This document shows, piece after piece, positions 25,826-34,124 of a stretch of 64,000 nt of DNA. The stretch comes from Caballeronia sp. LZ062. Lineage in GTDB: Bacteria > Pseudomonadota > Gammaproteobacteria > Burkholderiales > Burkholderiaceae. The notes beneath the pieces were generated by a model. That model was given only the letters and a program-made list of their open reading frames with translations. It was not told where the DNA came from and ran no database searches. The stretch is taken from the NCBI RefSeq assembly GCF_031450785.1, contig NZ_JARTWB010000003.1:248001-312000 (forward strand), written 5' to 3'. Numbering within the stretch: the first letter of the stretch is position 1; every line of letters starts with the position of its first letter. The position numbers were made by a program, and so were the translations under genes.

Positions 25826-26581
25826 TCAGCCCGGCCAGCGCACGGTCAGCCCGCCGTCCGCGATGATCGACTGACCGGTGATGTACGAAGCGTCGTCGCT
25901 CGTCAGATAGCGGATCAGCGCAGCGATTTCGTGCGGTCTGCCGACGCGTCCGAGCGGAATGCCCTTCGCCGCTTCGCGCAAGCCTTCGGGCCCGAGCGAG
26001 TTGACGGCATCGAGCGACTGCGGTGTCTCGATCAGGCCGGGAATGACCGCGTTGCAGCGGATGCCGCGCGGCGCGAGTTCCATCGCGACGGCGCGGCACA
26101 GGCCGGGCACGCCCGACTTTGCCGCCGAATAATGCGTGTGGTTTTCCCAACCGTAGACGCCGCCCGCAATCGACGACACGGCGACCATCGCGCCGCCGTC
26201 GCTCATGTGGCGCGCCGCCGCGCGGAACGTGCGCATCACGCCGGACAAATCGACATCGAGCATCTGGTGCCACTGCTCGTCGGTCATCTCCGTCAGCGGC
26301 GACGCGCGCAAGAGGCCGGCGTTGGCGACCGCGTAGTCGATGCGACCGAAGCGTTCCATCGCAACCGTCGCGAAGGCTTCGACCTGTTCGGCGGATGTCA
26401 CGTCCACGGCATGCATCACGCATTGCCCGCCCGCCTCTTCGACGGCGCGCGCGGTGGATTGCGGATCATGCGGATCGCCGGGGAAATAGCCGCCGACCAC
26501 CGCGACGCCGATCTGCGCGTAAGCCACGGCAAGCGCCTGCCCGATGCCGCTCGCCGCGCCCGTTACCAAAGCTGCTTTCAC
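25826..26581 (-). CDS. SDR family oxidoreductase
   Basis: A 251-residue classical SDR with TGAASGIGQAL, NAG (VANAGLL), catalytic Ser in VAVSSIAGG and YSAAKSG, followed by NAVIPGLIETPQ. It starts at a GTG (26581) with AGGAG eight bases upstream. It lies 18 bases after the MFS gene. Part of the nine-gene operon; probably an NAD(P)-dependent alcohol dehydrogenase for an intermediate of the pathway. Confidence 0.91.
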   Translation of the reverse strand: MKAALVTGAASGIGQALAVAYAQIGVAVVGGYFPGDPHDPQSTARAVEEAGGQCVMHAVDVTSAEQVEAFATVAMERFGRIDYAVANAGLLRASPLTEMTDEQWHQMLDVDLSGVMRTFRAAARHMSDGGAMVAVSSIAGGVYGWENHTHYSAAKSGVPGLCRAVAMELAPRGIRCNAVIPGLIETPQSLDAVNSLGPEGLREAAKGIPLGRVGRPHEIAALIRYLTSDDASYITGQSIIADGGLTVRWPG

Positions 26582-26599
26582 GAGAACTCTCCTGTCGGA

Positions 26600-27937
26600 T
26601 TACTTGGTGTCGGCGGGATTCACATGCCGCGCGAAGAAAATCAGCACGCCCGACAGGAAGCACGGCACCGCGCCGAACCAGAGCGCTGCGTGCAGCCAGT
26701 CGCCGCCGTGATTGAGCATCGACGTCACGCCGACGCCGGCGAGAATCGCGCCGATCGGGCCCATTGCGTGAACGATCGAGCTACCCGTGCCGCGGATCGC
26801 CGTCGGATAGCTTTCGCCGATGAAAAACAGCGCCGCCGAATACGGTCCGATCAGGAAGAACAGTCCGAGGCTATACAGCGCGACGACCACGCCCGCGCTG
26901 CTCGGGCCGAACAGCATGCCCGCGAACGACAGCCCGCCGAGCATCCAGCCGATGGCAAGCGTGTTGCGCCGGCCGATCTTGTCGCCGATAAAGCCGTGGC
27001 TCAGATAGCCGCAATAGCCGATCACGTTGGACAGCACCAGAATCAGCAGCGAGTTCTCAAAGGACACGTTGTGCACGCGCGTGAGCACCGTCGTGCCGAG
27101 CACGCTGAAGACCTGAATCGCCGACCAGTTCAGCAGAATGCCGCCGCCGAGCACGAGCGTCGCGCGCAACGCGCTGCCGCGAAACGCCTCGGCGAGACCC
27201 GCGCGGCTGTGCTCTTCGTAGTCCACGGAATGGGCGCTCGCCAGCGTGCGCGCTTCGCTGTCCTGCCCTGCTTCGCGCAGATGCTTGATGCGCTTGTGCA
27301 GGACGAACTGGGGGCTTTCCTTCAGGCGCCGCGTCATGAAGAAGATGACGATGGCGGGAAACGTCGCGAAGATGAAGCAGCCCTGCCAACCGATGCGCGG
27401 CAGCAACAGCGCGGTCAGGCCCGACGCGATGAGCGCGCCGATCGGCCAGCCGCCCTGCACGAGGCTATAGATGAAGCCTTTGTTGCGATTGAGCTTCGGA
27501 TCGTTGGCGGCCGAATACAGTTCGTTGAGATAGGTCGCGTTGACGGTTTCCTCGGCGTAGCCGAGCCCGGACAGCGAGCGGATCAACACGAGCGGCACTT
27601 GTCCCATTGCGCCGCCGACGACCGTGAGCCCCGAACACAAGGCGGCGCCCGCGACCGTCCACAACAGGCCGGCTTTTCGTCCGAGCCTGTCGAGTAACGG
27701 CCCGATGGCGAAAGCGATCACCGCCGTGCCGATCGCGACGAGCGTGGCGATCTCCGCCTGCGCCGCCGCATCCCAGTTGTAGTGTTTGCCGATCTCCGGC
27801 AGCAGCGTGCCGAACAGAATGAAGTCGTACACGGCGAACACCCACGCGAAGAACGCGACGATGGTCGCCCGCTTCACGTCGGACGGCAAAATCTGCTCCA
27901 GCCGGAAGCCGGAGGCGGACAACGGGTTTTCTTTCAT
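26600..27937 (-). CDS. MFS transporter, sugar/organic-acid type
   Basis: About 445 residues with twelve predicted membrane segments. The loop between helices 2 and 3 has GPLLDRLGRKAGLL, and helix 8-9 loop has GDKIGRRNTLAIG, both MFS signatures. Start at ATG 27937 is supported by AAGGAG seven bases upstream; ATG 27970 is also in frame. It is 61 bases after the deacetylase gene. It would import the amide or imide substrate or a product, and is the only transport gene in this operon. Confidence 0.9.
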   Translation of the reverse strand: MKENPLSASGFRLEQILPSDVKRATIVAFFAWVFAVYDFILFGTLLPEIGKHYNWDAAAQAEIATLVAIGTAVIAFAIGPLLDRLGRKAGLLWTVAGAALCSGLTVVGGAMGQVPLVLIRSLSGLGYAEETVNATYLNELYSAANDPKLNRNKGFIYSLVQGGWPIGALIASGLTALLLPRIGWQGCFIFATFPAIVIFFMTRRLKESPQFVLHKRIKHLREAGQDSEARTLASAHSVDYEEHSRAGLAEAFRGSALRATLVLGGGILLNWSAIQVFSVLGTTVLTRVHNVSFENSLLILVLSNVIGYCGYLSHGFIGDKIGRRNTLAIGWMLGGLSFAGMLFGPSSAGVVVALYSLGLFFLIGPYSAALFFIGESYPTAIRGTGSSIVHAMGPIGAILAGVGVTSMLNHGGDWLHAALWFGAVPCFLSGVLIFFARHVNPADTK

Positions 27938-27998
27938 CGTGGCGCTCCTTTGGAGCTCGGGTGTTGACATGATCGGGGCTCTTGTCGCTGAGGTCGTG

Positions 27999-28880
27999 TC
28001 AGGATTTGCGCGGCTGGCGGCGCAGGAAGTCGTCGGCGATTTCGCCACAGGTGCAAAAGCGCACGCCTTCGTGCTTGCGGAAATGCGCGATCAGGCGCTC
28101 GAGCATCATGAGCACCTGCGCGCGGCCGGAAACGTCCGGATGGATCGTGATGGGGAAGACCGCATAGTCGTGTTCGCGGTACACCCAGTCGAACTGGTCA
28201 CGCCACATTTCTTCGATATCGCGCGGATTGACGAAGCCGTGACTGTTCGGCGCCTTCTTGATGAACATCATCGGCGGGAGATCGTCGAGGTACCAGTTCG
28301 CCGGGATCTCGACGAGATCGGTCTCCTGTCCGCGCACGAGCGGCTTCATCCACGTGTCGGGATGTTTGCTGTAGTCGATCTTCGTCCACGAGTCGCCGAC
28401 GCGCACGTAGTACGGGTGGTAGTCGTTGTGCATCAGGCTGTGGTCATACTTGATGCCCTTCTTCACCAGCAGTTCGTTGGTCACGTTGCTGAATTCCCAC
28501 CACGGCGCCACATAGCCGGTCGGCCGGCGGCCCGACAGTTTCGTCACGAGTTCGATGCTGCGGTCGAGCACGGCTTCTTCCTGCTCGGGCGTCATCGCGA
28601 TCGGGTTTTCGTGGCTGTAGCCGTGGATGCCGATTTCATGTCCCGCATCGGCGACGGCTTTCATCTGCTCGGGAAAGGTCTCGATGGAATGACCGGGGAT
28701 GAACCACGTCGTCCTGATCTTCTCGCGCTCGAAGAGCCTCAGCAGGCGCATCGAGCCGACTTCGCCCGCGAACAGGCCGCGCGAGATGTCGTCGGGCGAG
28801 TCCTCGCCGCCGTAAGAGCCGAGCCAGCCGGCGACCGCATCCACGTCGATGCCGAATGCGACCAGAATTTCCTTAGCCAT
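27999..28880 (-). CDS. Polysaccharide deacetylase family hydrolase, PgdA/cyclic-imidase-like
   Basis: A 293-residue metal hydrolase very similar from memory to Helicobacter pylori PgdA (HP0310), including [18 protein letters not shown] and the C-terminal region. Metal ligands Asp14, His86 and His90 are in place (IDVDA and HGYSHE). There is no signal peptide or membrane anchor, so it acts in the cytoplasm. The H. pylori protein's fold resembles cyclic imidases and allantoinase PuuE. With an amidase beside it and catabolic genes around, ring opening of a cyclic imide is more likely here than peptidoglycan deacetylation. Substrate is inferred. Confidence 0.88.
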   Translation of the reverse strand: MAKEILVAFGIDVDAVAGWLGSYGGEDSPDDISRGLFAGEVGSMRLLRLFEREKIRTTWFIPGHSIETFPEQMKAVADAGHEIGIHGYSHENPIAMTPEQEEAVLDRSIELVTKLSGRRPTGYVAPWWEFSNVTNELLVKKGIKYDHSLMHNDYHPYYVRVGDSWTKIDYSKHPDTWMKPLVRGQETDLVEIPANWYLDDLPPMMFIKKAPNSHGFVNPRDIEEMWRDQFDWVYREHDYAVFPITIHPDVSGRAQVLMMLERLIAHFRKHEGVRFCTCGEIADDFLRRQPRKS

Positions 28881-28907
28881 GCGATGTTCTCCTTGAAGCG
28901 GTTGAAG

Positions 28908-30284
28908 TCAGTTCACAGCGACCGTCTGCTCGACGGTCTGCGCAACGGCGATGAGCGCGTCGTCGTCGTTCTGGACGCGCATCAGTTGCACGCTGGTGGG
29001 AAGGCCCGCCGCGTCTGCCCCCGTGGGCATCGCGATGGCGGGTGTATCGAGAAAGCTGCCGGGCATCGTCATCGAGAGCGTCGCGAGGTTCACGCGGGCG
29101 AACAGTTCGGGGTCGGCTTCGAGTGGCGCGCATTCGGGCGCGACGTGCGGCACGGTCGGCAGAACCAGCGTGTCGCCGCGGAGTTCGTCGTCGAATTGCG
29201 CGATGAGCCGCGCGCGCTCCGCGAGCAATTCGGCAAGACGCGGCGCCGGCACGTTCCGGCTCAGTTCGAGCCGCGTGCGCACGCGCTGGTCGATGCGCTC
29301 GGCATCGTCGGAATCAAGCACGCTGCGGTAGGCCTCGAACGCCTCCAGCGAGCCGAACCAGCCGCGTTCGCGAATGAGGTCGCAGGCGGCGTCGAACGCG
29401 GCCACAGGCACTTCGTCGACGCGCGCGCCCGCTTTCGCCAGCCGCGCCAGGAAGCGCATGAAGTTGTCGGCGACGGCGTCGGTCACGGCAAAGCGCGCGT
29501 GCCAGCCGGATGGCACGACGAAGCGGGCGCCGCGCAGATCGGGCAGCGCCGCCATTGCTTCGCGGCCGCGCACCACGGCGTCGAAAGCGGCGCAGTCGGC
29601 CACGGTCCGGGCGAGCGGCCCGACGGTGTCGGCGGATCTCGAGAGGCCCGCCATGCCTTCCTGCGGATAACGCGCCCGGCTCGCGCGATAGCCGACGACC
29701 CCGTTCAGCGCGGCGGGCACGCGAATGGAGCCGGCGGTATCGGTGCCGACGGCAATCGGCACGACGCCCGTCGCGACCGCGATCGCCGCCCCGGACGACG
29801 ATCCGCCCGGCGCGCGATGCCCGCCGGCCTCGACGGTTGCATCGAACGCCGCGTTGAAGGGCGTGCCGAAGTGCGGATTCAGCCCGAGACCCGAGTAGGC
29901 GAACTCGCTGAGGTTCGTCTTGCCGATGCCGACAAGTCCTGCGTGAACGGCCGTCGCGACGAGCGGCGCGTCGGCGCTTGCCGGGGCGCGGTTGCGAAAC
30001 AGCGCCGAACCGGCCGTCGTGACGCTGCCGGCGATGTCGAACAGGTCTTTCCAGGCCACCGGCACGCCGTCGAGCGCGCTCGACGGGCGTCCGTCGCGCC
30101 GGCGCGCCGCTGCGGCGCGGGCCTCGTCGAGGGCTCGCGATTCATCGATTGAAATGAACGCGGTATTCGCCTGACGCGCCGCCGCCAGGGAGGCTCGCAC
30201 GACCTCTTCGACATCGGCGCTGCCGTCCGCATAGGCCGCGGCGAGCGCGACGGCGGATGCGGCGTGAGCAGGATGAGCTGGCAC
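28908..30284 (-). CDS. Amidase, amidase-signature family
   Basis: About 458 residues with the Ser-cisSer-Lys machinery: Lys79 in PVAWKDLFD, the GGSSSG loop near Ser163, and nucleophile Ser186 in GTDTAGSIRVP. GTG 30284 is preferred as start because GGGAG lies six bases upstream; an upstream in-frame start at 30359 gives a Lys/Arg-rich extension with no support. It is the first gene of the operon and would hydrolyse an amide, for example the half-amide formed by an imidase. The deacetylase follows after 27 bases. Confidence 0.91.
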   Translation of the reverse strand: MPAHPAHAASAVALAAAYADGSADVEEVVRASLAAARQANTAFISIDESRALDEARAAAARRRDGRPSSALDGVPVAWKDLFDIAGSVTTAGSALFRNRAPASADAPLVATAVHAGLVGIGKTNLSEFAYSGLGLNPHFGTPFNAAFDATVEAGGHRAPGGSSSGAAIAVATGVVPIAVGTDTAGSIRVPAALNGVVGYRASRARYPQEGMAGLSRSADTVGPLARTVADCAAFDAVVRGREAMAALPDLRGARFVVPSGWHARFAVTDAVADNFMRFLARLAKAGARVDEVPVAAFDAACDLIRERGWFGSLEAFEAYRSVLDSDDAERIDQRVRTRLELSRNVPAPRLAELLAERARLIAQFDDELRGDTLVLPTVPHVAPECAPLEADPELFARVNLATLSMTMPGSFLDTPAIAMPTGADAAGLPTSVQLMRVQNDDDALIAVAQTVEQTVAVN

Positions 30285-30321
30285 TCGAAACTCCCTATTA
30301 ATGTACTTCGTCAACAACATA

Positions 30322-30338
30322 CGTTTACGATGCAAACG
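30322..30338. promoter_or_regulatory. Candidate operator for the amidase operon
   Basis: CGTTTACGATGCAAACG is a near-perfect inverted repeat (arms CGTTTAC and GCAAACG, one mismatch, three-base centre) about 38 bases before the GTG of the first operon gene. Position and size would suit a GntR dimer such as the tandem winged-helix regulator at the operon end. Confidence 0.35.
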
Positions 30339-31309
30339 CCAAAAAAAAACGGCAACCACGGGATAACCCTAGGTCGCCGTCGCTGCGCCGCCAGCGGACG
30401 GATTGCCGGGGCGTGCTTGTATGGGGCGCTTCGGTCTAGTCGTCGGCTGCACGCGCTGGGCGATGCCCGCGGGCGCGACGCATCCGGTGCTGCAATGGCA
30501 AGTCGTCAAGCAGTGATGCGCGGGGCGCACGACGACGGACGAGCCTGGCGTCGAAGATGATTTCGCGTGAGATGCGACGCGCGTTCTTCGCACGGTTGGG
30601 CAGAAACCCGGTGCGCGACGGCAAGCGGAAGTTCATCGGCCAGGTGGCTGCTCGTCACGCCGACTGCCCAACGGTGTGACTCTTTCGTTCGCCAATAACG
30701 ATGTCCTTGCGGATGCGGGGGCCGCCGGCCGATTCCATTTCGCTCCGAATACACAGATGCGGAAGGCGGCCGCCGCTGGCGGCTGGGCTAACGGCCGAAA
30801 TCGTTCAATACGGCAAACTTCGGGAACGTCCGCAAGATTCTGTGCAGCGACTCGTACCCTACGACCTGGCGGGATTCGGGCGCGGCTCGTTTCTCGTCGG
30901 CATCGGGCCAGCCGGCGTCGGGCGGATTGTCATCGAGGGAAGTGGCCCTTACGCCACGGCAGTTGCCTGAACATCCATTAACGGCTGTGCAATCCAGCTA
31001 GACGGTTGAGGTCAGCAAACAGCCGGACAGCGGCGGACCGAAGTAGAGAGGACCCACGGCCTTGGCGCGATTGCGATCCGCGAACCGGTAGCGCAAGTTC
31101 AGAATCACGGCGCGAAACAAGCCCGCTACGCACACGCCCACAGCGAAACGCAACGCGTAGAGAAACAAAACGGGCGATGCCGGTCTCGCGCCCCGCGCAG
31201 TCCGGAAAGGTCCGCGTGTGCATTGACTTCCTGAAGCAGGAACTCGCGCACGGCGAATCTGCGTCAAGAAAGGAGCGATGATGCCCGACGCCTAATCGCT
31301 TGATGTCTC
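30339..31309. other. Gene-poor region between amidase operon and LysR gene
   Basis: About 970 bases with no supported gene. Several short open frames run in both directions, without domain content or ribosome sites. One minus-strand frame at 30998-31267 encodes a hydrophobic stretch (VLFLYALRFAVGVCVAGLF) that could be a remnant of a membrane protein. The left end holds the amidase promoter. It may be decayed coding sequence. Confidence 0.4.
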
Positions 31310-32215
31310 TCAGCGCAAGCTGCTGAAAAGCGTCGCCATTACATCGCGCAACCAGCGATTACCCGCTTCATGGTGGTATCGCGCGTGCCAGTGCTGCCGC
31401 ACCGCGAATCCTTCCACCGGGATCGGGCACGGATGCAACGACAGCCCATTGACCTTTGCAAGCGTCTGCCCGATATGCCGCGGCAGCGTCGCGATGAGAT
31501 CCGTCGTCTGAATAATGGCCCCGAGTCCCAGAAAGCCGGGCAATTCCAGCACGACATCCCGCTCGATCTGCTCGCGCACGAGCGCCTGTTCCAGCAATTG
31601 CGCGCCAGTTCCGGCCGCGATTGCGACGTGCCCTTCCGCACGGTATTGCTTCGCGCTCAGCTTCGCGCGCACACGCGGATGATGCGGATTCAACAGACAC
31701 ACCCAGTCCTGCATATAGAGCTGTTGCTGGTAGATGCCGCCGCCCAGCCAGGGCACGTGGCCGACAGCCAGATCGGCCTCGCCCGATTCCAAAGCACGCT
31801 CTGTGTTGCCGTCGATTCGAGCCGCTTCCAGACGGATGCCCGGCGCCTGCGCACGGACATGCGCGAGCAAGCGGGGCAACAGCGTGATGTGACTCGCATC
31901 CGTCATGCAAATGCGAAACCTTCGCTTCGCCGTGGCAGGATCAAAGGCGATTCCCCACGCTGTGAAGCGCCGCAACGATTCGAGGATTTCGCGGCACGGC
32001 CCGATGAGCGCGTCGGCCTGCGGTGTCGGCGCCATGCCGCCGGGCGTGCGAATGAATAACGGGTCTTGCAGATACTCTCGCAACCGTCCGAGCCAGATGC
32101 TGATGGTCGGCTGACTCTGGCCGAGCTTCTCGGCCACGCGCGTGACGTTGCGCGCGTCGTACAGCAGGTCGAAAAGCTGAAGCAGCTTCAGGTCGGGCAG
32201 TTCGGTCGGAGTCAT
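31310..32215 (-). CDS. LysR family regulator
   Basis: A 301-residue LTTR. The winged helix (about residues 8-65) has DARNVTRVAEKLGQSQPTISIWLGRLRE, as in the NodD/NahR-like group that begins with LLQLFDLLYDARNVT. The effector domain follows, with GTGAQLLEQALVREQ. It is divergent from the PanE-like gene and the pathway operon at 32323-36638; the 107-base gap holds two dyads. It most likely activates that operon with a pathway compound. Confidence 0.92.
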   Translation of the reverse strand: MTPTELPDLKLLQLFDLLYDARNVTRVAEKLGQSQPTISIWLGRLREYLQDPLFIRTPGGMAPTPQADALIGPCREILESLRRFTAWGIAFDPATAKRRFRICMTDASHITLLPRLLAHVRAQAPGIRLEAARIDGNTERALESGEADLAVGHVPWLGGGIYQQQLYMQDWVCLLNPHHPRVRAKLSAKQYRAEGHVAIAAGTGAQLLEQALVREQIERDVVLELPGFLGLGAIIQTTDLIATLPRHIGQTLAKVNGLSLHPCPIPVEGFAVRQHWHARYHHEAGNRWLRDVMATLFSSLR

Positions 32216-32220
32216 CGCAC

Positions 32221-32257
32221 TAATACCGCGTTATTACGGGAAGCAATGACGTCATTG
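32221..32257. promoter_or_regulatory. Two dyads in the LysR/PanE divergent promoter
   Basis: TAATACCGCGTTATTA at 32221-32236 is a 16-base dyad with 14 matching positions. CAATGACGTCATTG at 32244-32257 is a perfect 14-base palindrome. They lie directly upstream of the LysR start and about 65-100 bases before the operon start, where LTTR recognition and activation sites normally sit. Confidence 0.5.
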
Positions 32258-32322
32258 TAGCCATTGCATTGCCATGATGAGCAGCACCTCCTATCGTTGC
32301 ATCCAGACATCAGGAGACGCCA

Positions 32323-33273
32323 TTGAAGATCGCAATTCTCGGAGCCGGTGCGCTGGGCTGCGCCATCGGTTCGACACTGACTGAGGGTGGCCACGACGTC
32401 TGGCTGATCGACCGCTCGCCGGCACACGTCGATGCAATGCGCCGCGACGGCCTGCAGGTCGACGATGCCGAAGGTTCCCGACGCGTCAAAGTGCGCGCGG
32501 CCACGAAAGCCGCCGAAGTCGGTGCAGTGGATTTGGTCGTCGTGCTGGTCAAGTCGTTCCATACCGATTCGGCCATGCGCGGCGCGCTCGATCTCATCGG
32601 GCCCGAAACGGTCGTGCTTTCGTTGCAGAATGGACTCGGCCATGAAGACGTGCTCGCCGACGTCGTGGGCCGCGAGCGCGTGCTGGCAGGCAAGACGTAT
32701 GTCGGCGGCGTACTGCGCGGTCCGGGACATATCCAGTCCGGCGTCAGGGGCAAGCTCACCTACATCGGCGAACTCGATGGCCAGCTCACCGCACGGGTGC
32801 AGGCTATTGCCGAAGCCTTCAACGCATCGGGCCTCACGACGACGGTGAGCGACAACATCCTCGGCACGATGTGGGACAAGCTGCTGATCAACGTCGCAAC
32901 GGGCGCGATAACCGGCATCACCCGCCTCACGTACGGACAGCTCTACGACGAACCGGTGTTGAAGGCAACCGCGCTCGCAGCGGTCTCCGAGGCGATGGCC
33001 GCAGCGCAGGCGGCCGGCGTGACGCTGTCCATCACAGACGCAGAGAAAGCGTGGACGCTCGCCGCCGAAGGGCTGCCCTTCGCCTTCAAGACCTCGATGC
33101 TGCAAAGCCTGGAGAAAGGCTCGATCACCGAAATCGACTTCATCAACGGCGCGGTCGTGCGCTGGGGCGAACGCCTCGGGGTACCGACGCCTGTGAATTC
33201 GACGCTGGTCGCATGCATCAAGGGCATCGAGCGCGCCATGACGGACCATCAGCGCGAAGGAGCAGCGGCATGA
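32323..33273 (+). CDS. 2-dehydropantoate 2-reductase family protein (PanE/ApbA fold)
   Basis: A 316-residue ketoreductase with N-terminal NAD(P) motif GAGALGCAIG and the family segment KSFHTDSA, QNGLGHED, and C-terminal Lys/Asn region (TMWDKLLINVATG). The start is TTG 32323 with AGGAG six bases upstream. Because it sits in a catabolic operon beside a divergent LysR gene, it is likely a 2-keto/2-hydroxy acid dehydrogenase instead of the pantothenate enzyme. The VOC gene starts in its stop (ATGA). Confidence 0.9.
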   Translation: MKIAILGAGALGCAIGSTLTEGGHDVWLIDRSPAHVDAMRRDGLQVDDAEGSRRVKVRAATKAAEVGAVDLVVVLVKSFHTDSAMRGALDLIGPETVVLSLQNGLGHEDVLADVVGRERVLAGKTYVGGVLRGPGHIQSGVRGKLTYIGELDGQLTARVQAIAEAFNASGLTTTVSDNILGTMWDKLLINVATGAITGITRLTYGQLYDEPVLKATALAAVSEAMAAAQAAGVTLSITDAEKAWTLAAEGLPFAFKTSMLQSLEKGSITEIDFINGAVVRWGERLGVPTPVNSTLVACIKGIERAMTDHQREGAAA

Positions 33274-33662
33274 ACGGATCTAAAGCCTATCTGGAGCACG
33301 TCGCCATTTTGGTGAAGGACATTCACTGGCATATTCGCTTCTTCGAAGATGTGCTCGGCATGACGATGCGCGAAGTCGACGGCACCGTCGATGCACCCCG
33401 CCAGTACTGGACGCTCGGCGGCCTGCAATTCATCCACGACCCGAAGCACGACGCGCCGGAAGGCCGGCTCGCGCATCTCGGCGTGATGTGCGAAGACCTC
33501 GAAGCCGCGCTGGCTGCCGCGCAGTCCTACGACGTCAAGGCAATGCCGCAAGGCCGCAACTGGCTACGCCTGCCCGACGGCCTCGCCGTCGAGCTGATCC
33601 AGGCGAAACCGGCCTCGTGCGTCGCACGGGCGCTCGAAATCGATCCGCGTACCGAGGCATGA
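33270..33662 (+). CDS. VOC (glyoxalase/bleomycin resistance) family protein
   Basis: A 130-residue single VOC module. It begins YLEHVAILVKDIHWHIRFFEDVLGM, as glyoxalase-fold proteins do, with candidate metal ligands His9, a His in LAHLGVMCED and Glu near VELIQA. Start ATG 33270 overlaps the PanE stop by four bases, so it is in the operon. Members do isomerisation, dioxygenation or epimerisation of CoA or keto compounds; the present activity is unknown. Confidence 0.85.
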   Translation: MNGSKAYLEHVAILVKDIHWHIRFFEDVLGMTMREVDGTVDAPRQYWTLGGLQFIHDPKHDAPEGRLAHLGVMCEDLEAALAAAQSYDVKAMPQGRNWLRLPDGLAVELIQAKPASCVARALEIDPRTEA

Positions 33663-33665
33663 AAC

Positions 33666-34124
33666 ATGACCATCACCGATAAATACTGGGACGACGCCCG
33701 CGAAGGCGACGAGTGCGTGAGTCCGACTTACACCGTCACGAAGGAACGCATTCTCGCGTATGCGGATCTAACCGGCGACCATACGCCCGTGCATGTCGAC
33801 GAGGACTACGCGAACGCGAGCCACTTCGGTTCTATCGTCGCGCATGGCCTGTTCGGACTGTCGATCGCCGATGGTCTCAAGACGCAAAGCGAATACCGCT
33901 TCCTGCCGGGCATGTCGCTAGGCTGGACGTGGGACTTCAACGCGCCGATCAAGGTCAACGACGTGCTGCACGTCAAGTTCCGCGTGGGCGCGATGCGCGC
34001 AAGCAAGAGCCGGCCGGACTGGGGCATCGTCGTGCTGCCGTCCGAACTGATCAATCAGCGCGGCGAGGTCGTGCAGCATGGCGAGCATCGTCTGATGGTG
34101 CCGCGCCGTCCGGGAGCGTTCTGA
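33666..34124 (+). CDS. MaoC-like dehydratase/hydratase
   Basis: A 152-residue hot-dog fold protein with the hydratase 2 motif (LTGDHTPVHVDEDYANASHFGSIVAHG), where the Asp/His pair is catalytic. It acts on enoyl-CoA thioesters. It is three bases after the VOC gene and its stop overlaps the CoA-transferase start (TGATG). A hydratase beside a CoA-transferase points to activation of an acid to its CoA ester followed by hydration of a double bond. Confidence 0.9.
   Translation: MTITDKYWDDAREGDECVSPTYTVTKERILAYADLTGDHTPVHVDEDYANASHFGSIVAHGLFGLSIADGLKTQSEYRFLPGMSLGWTWDFNAPIKVNDVLHVKFRVGAMRASKSRPDWGIVVLPSELINQRGEVVQHGEHRLMVPRRPGAF

Noticed and set aside
27786..30152. Plus-strand open frame of 788 codons
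   Set aside because: It runs antisense to the MFS, deacetylase and amidase genes, has Arg/His-rich low-information translation and no domain; it is a shadow of high-GC codon bias.
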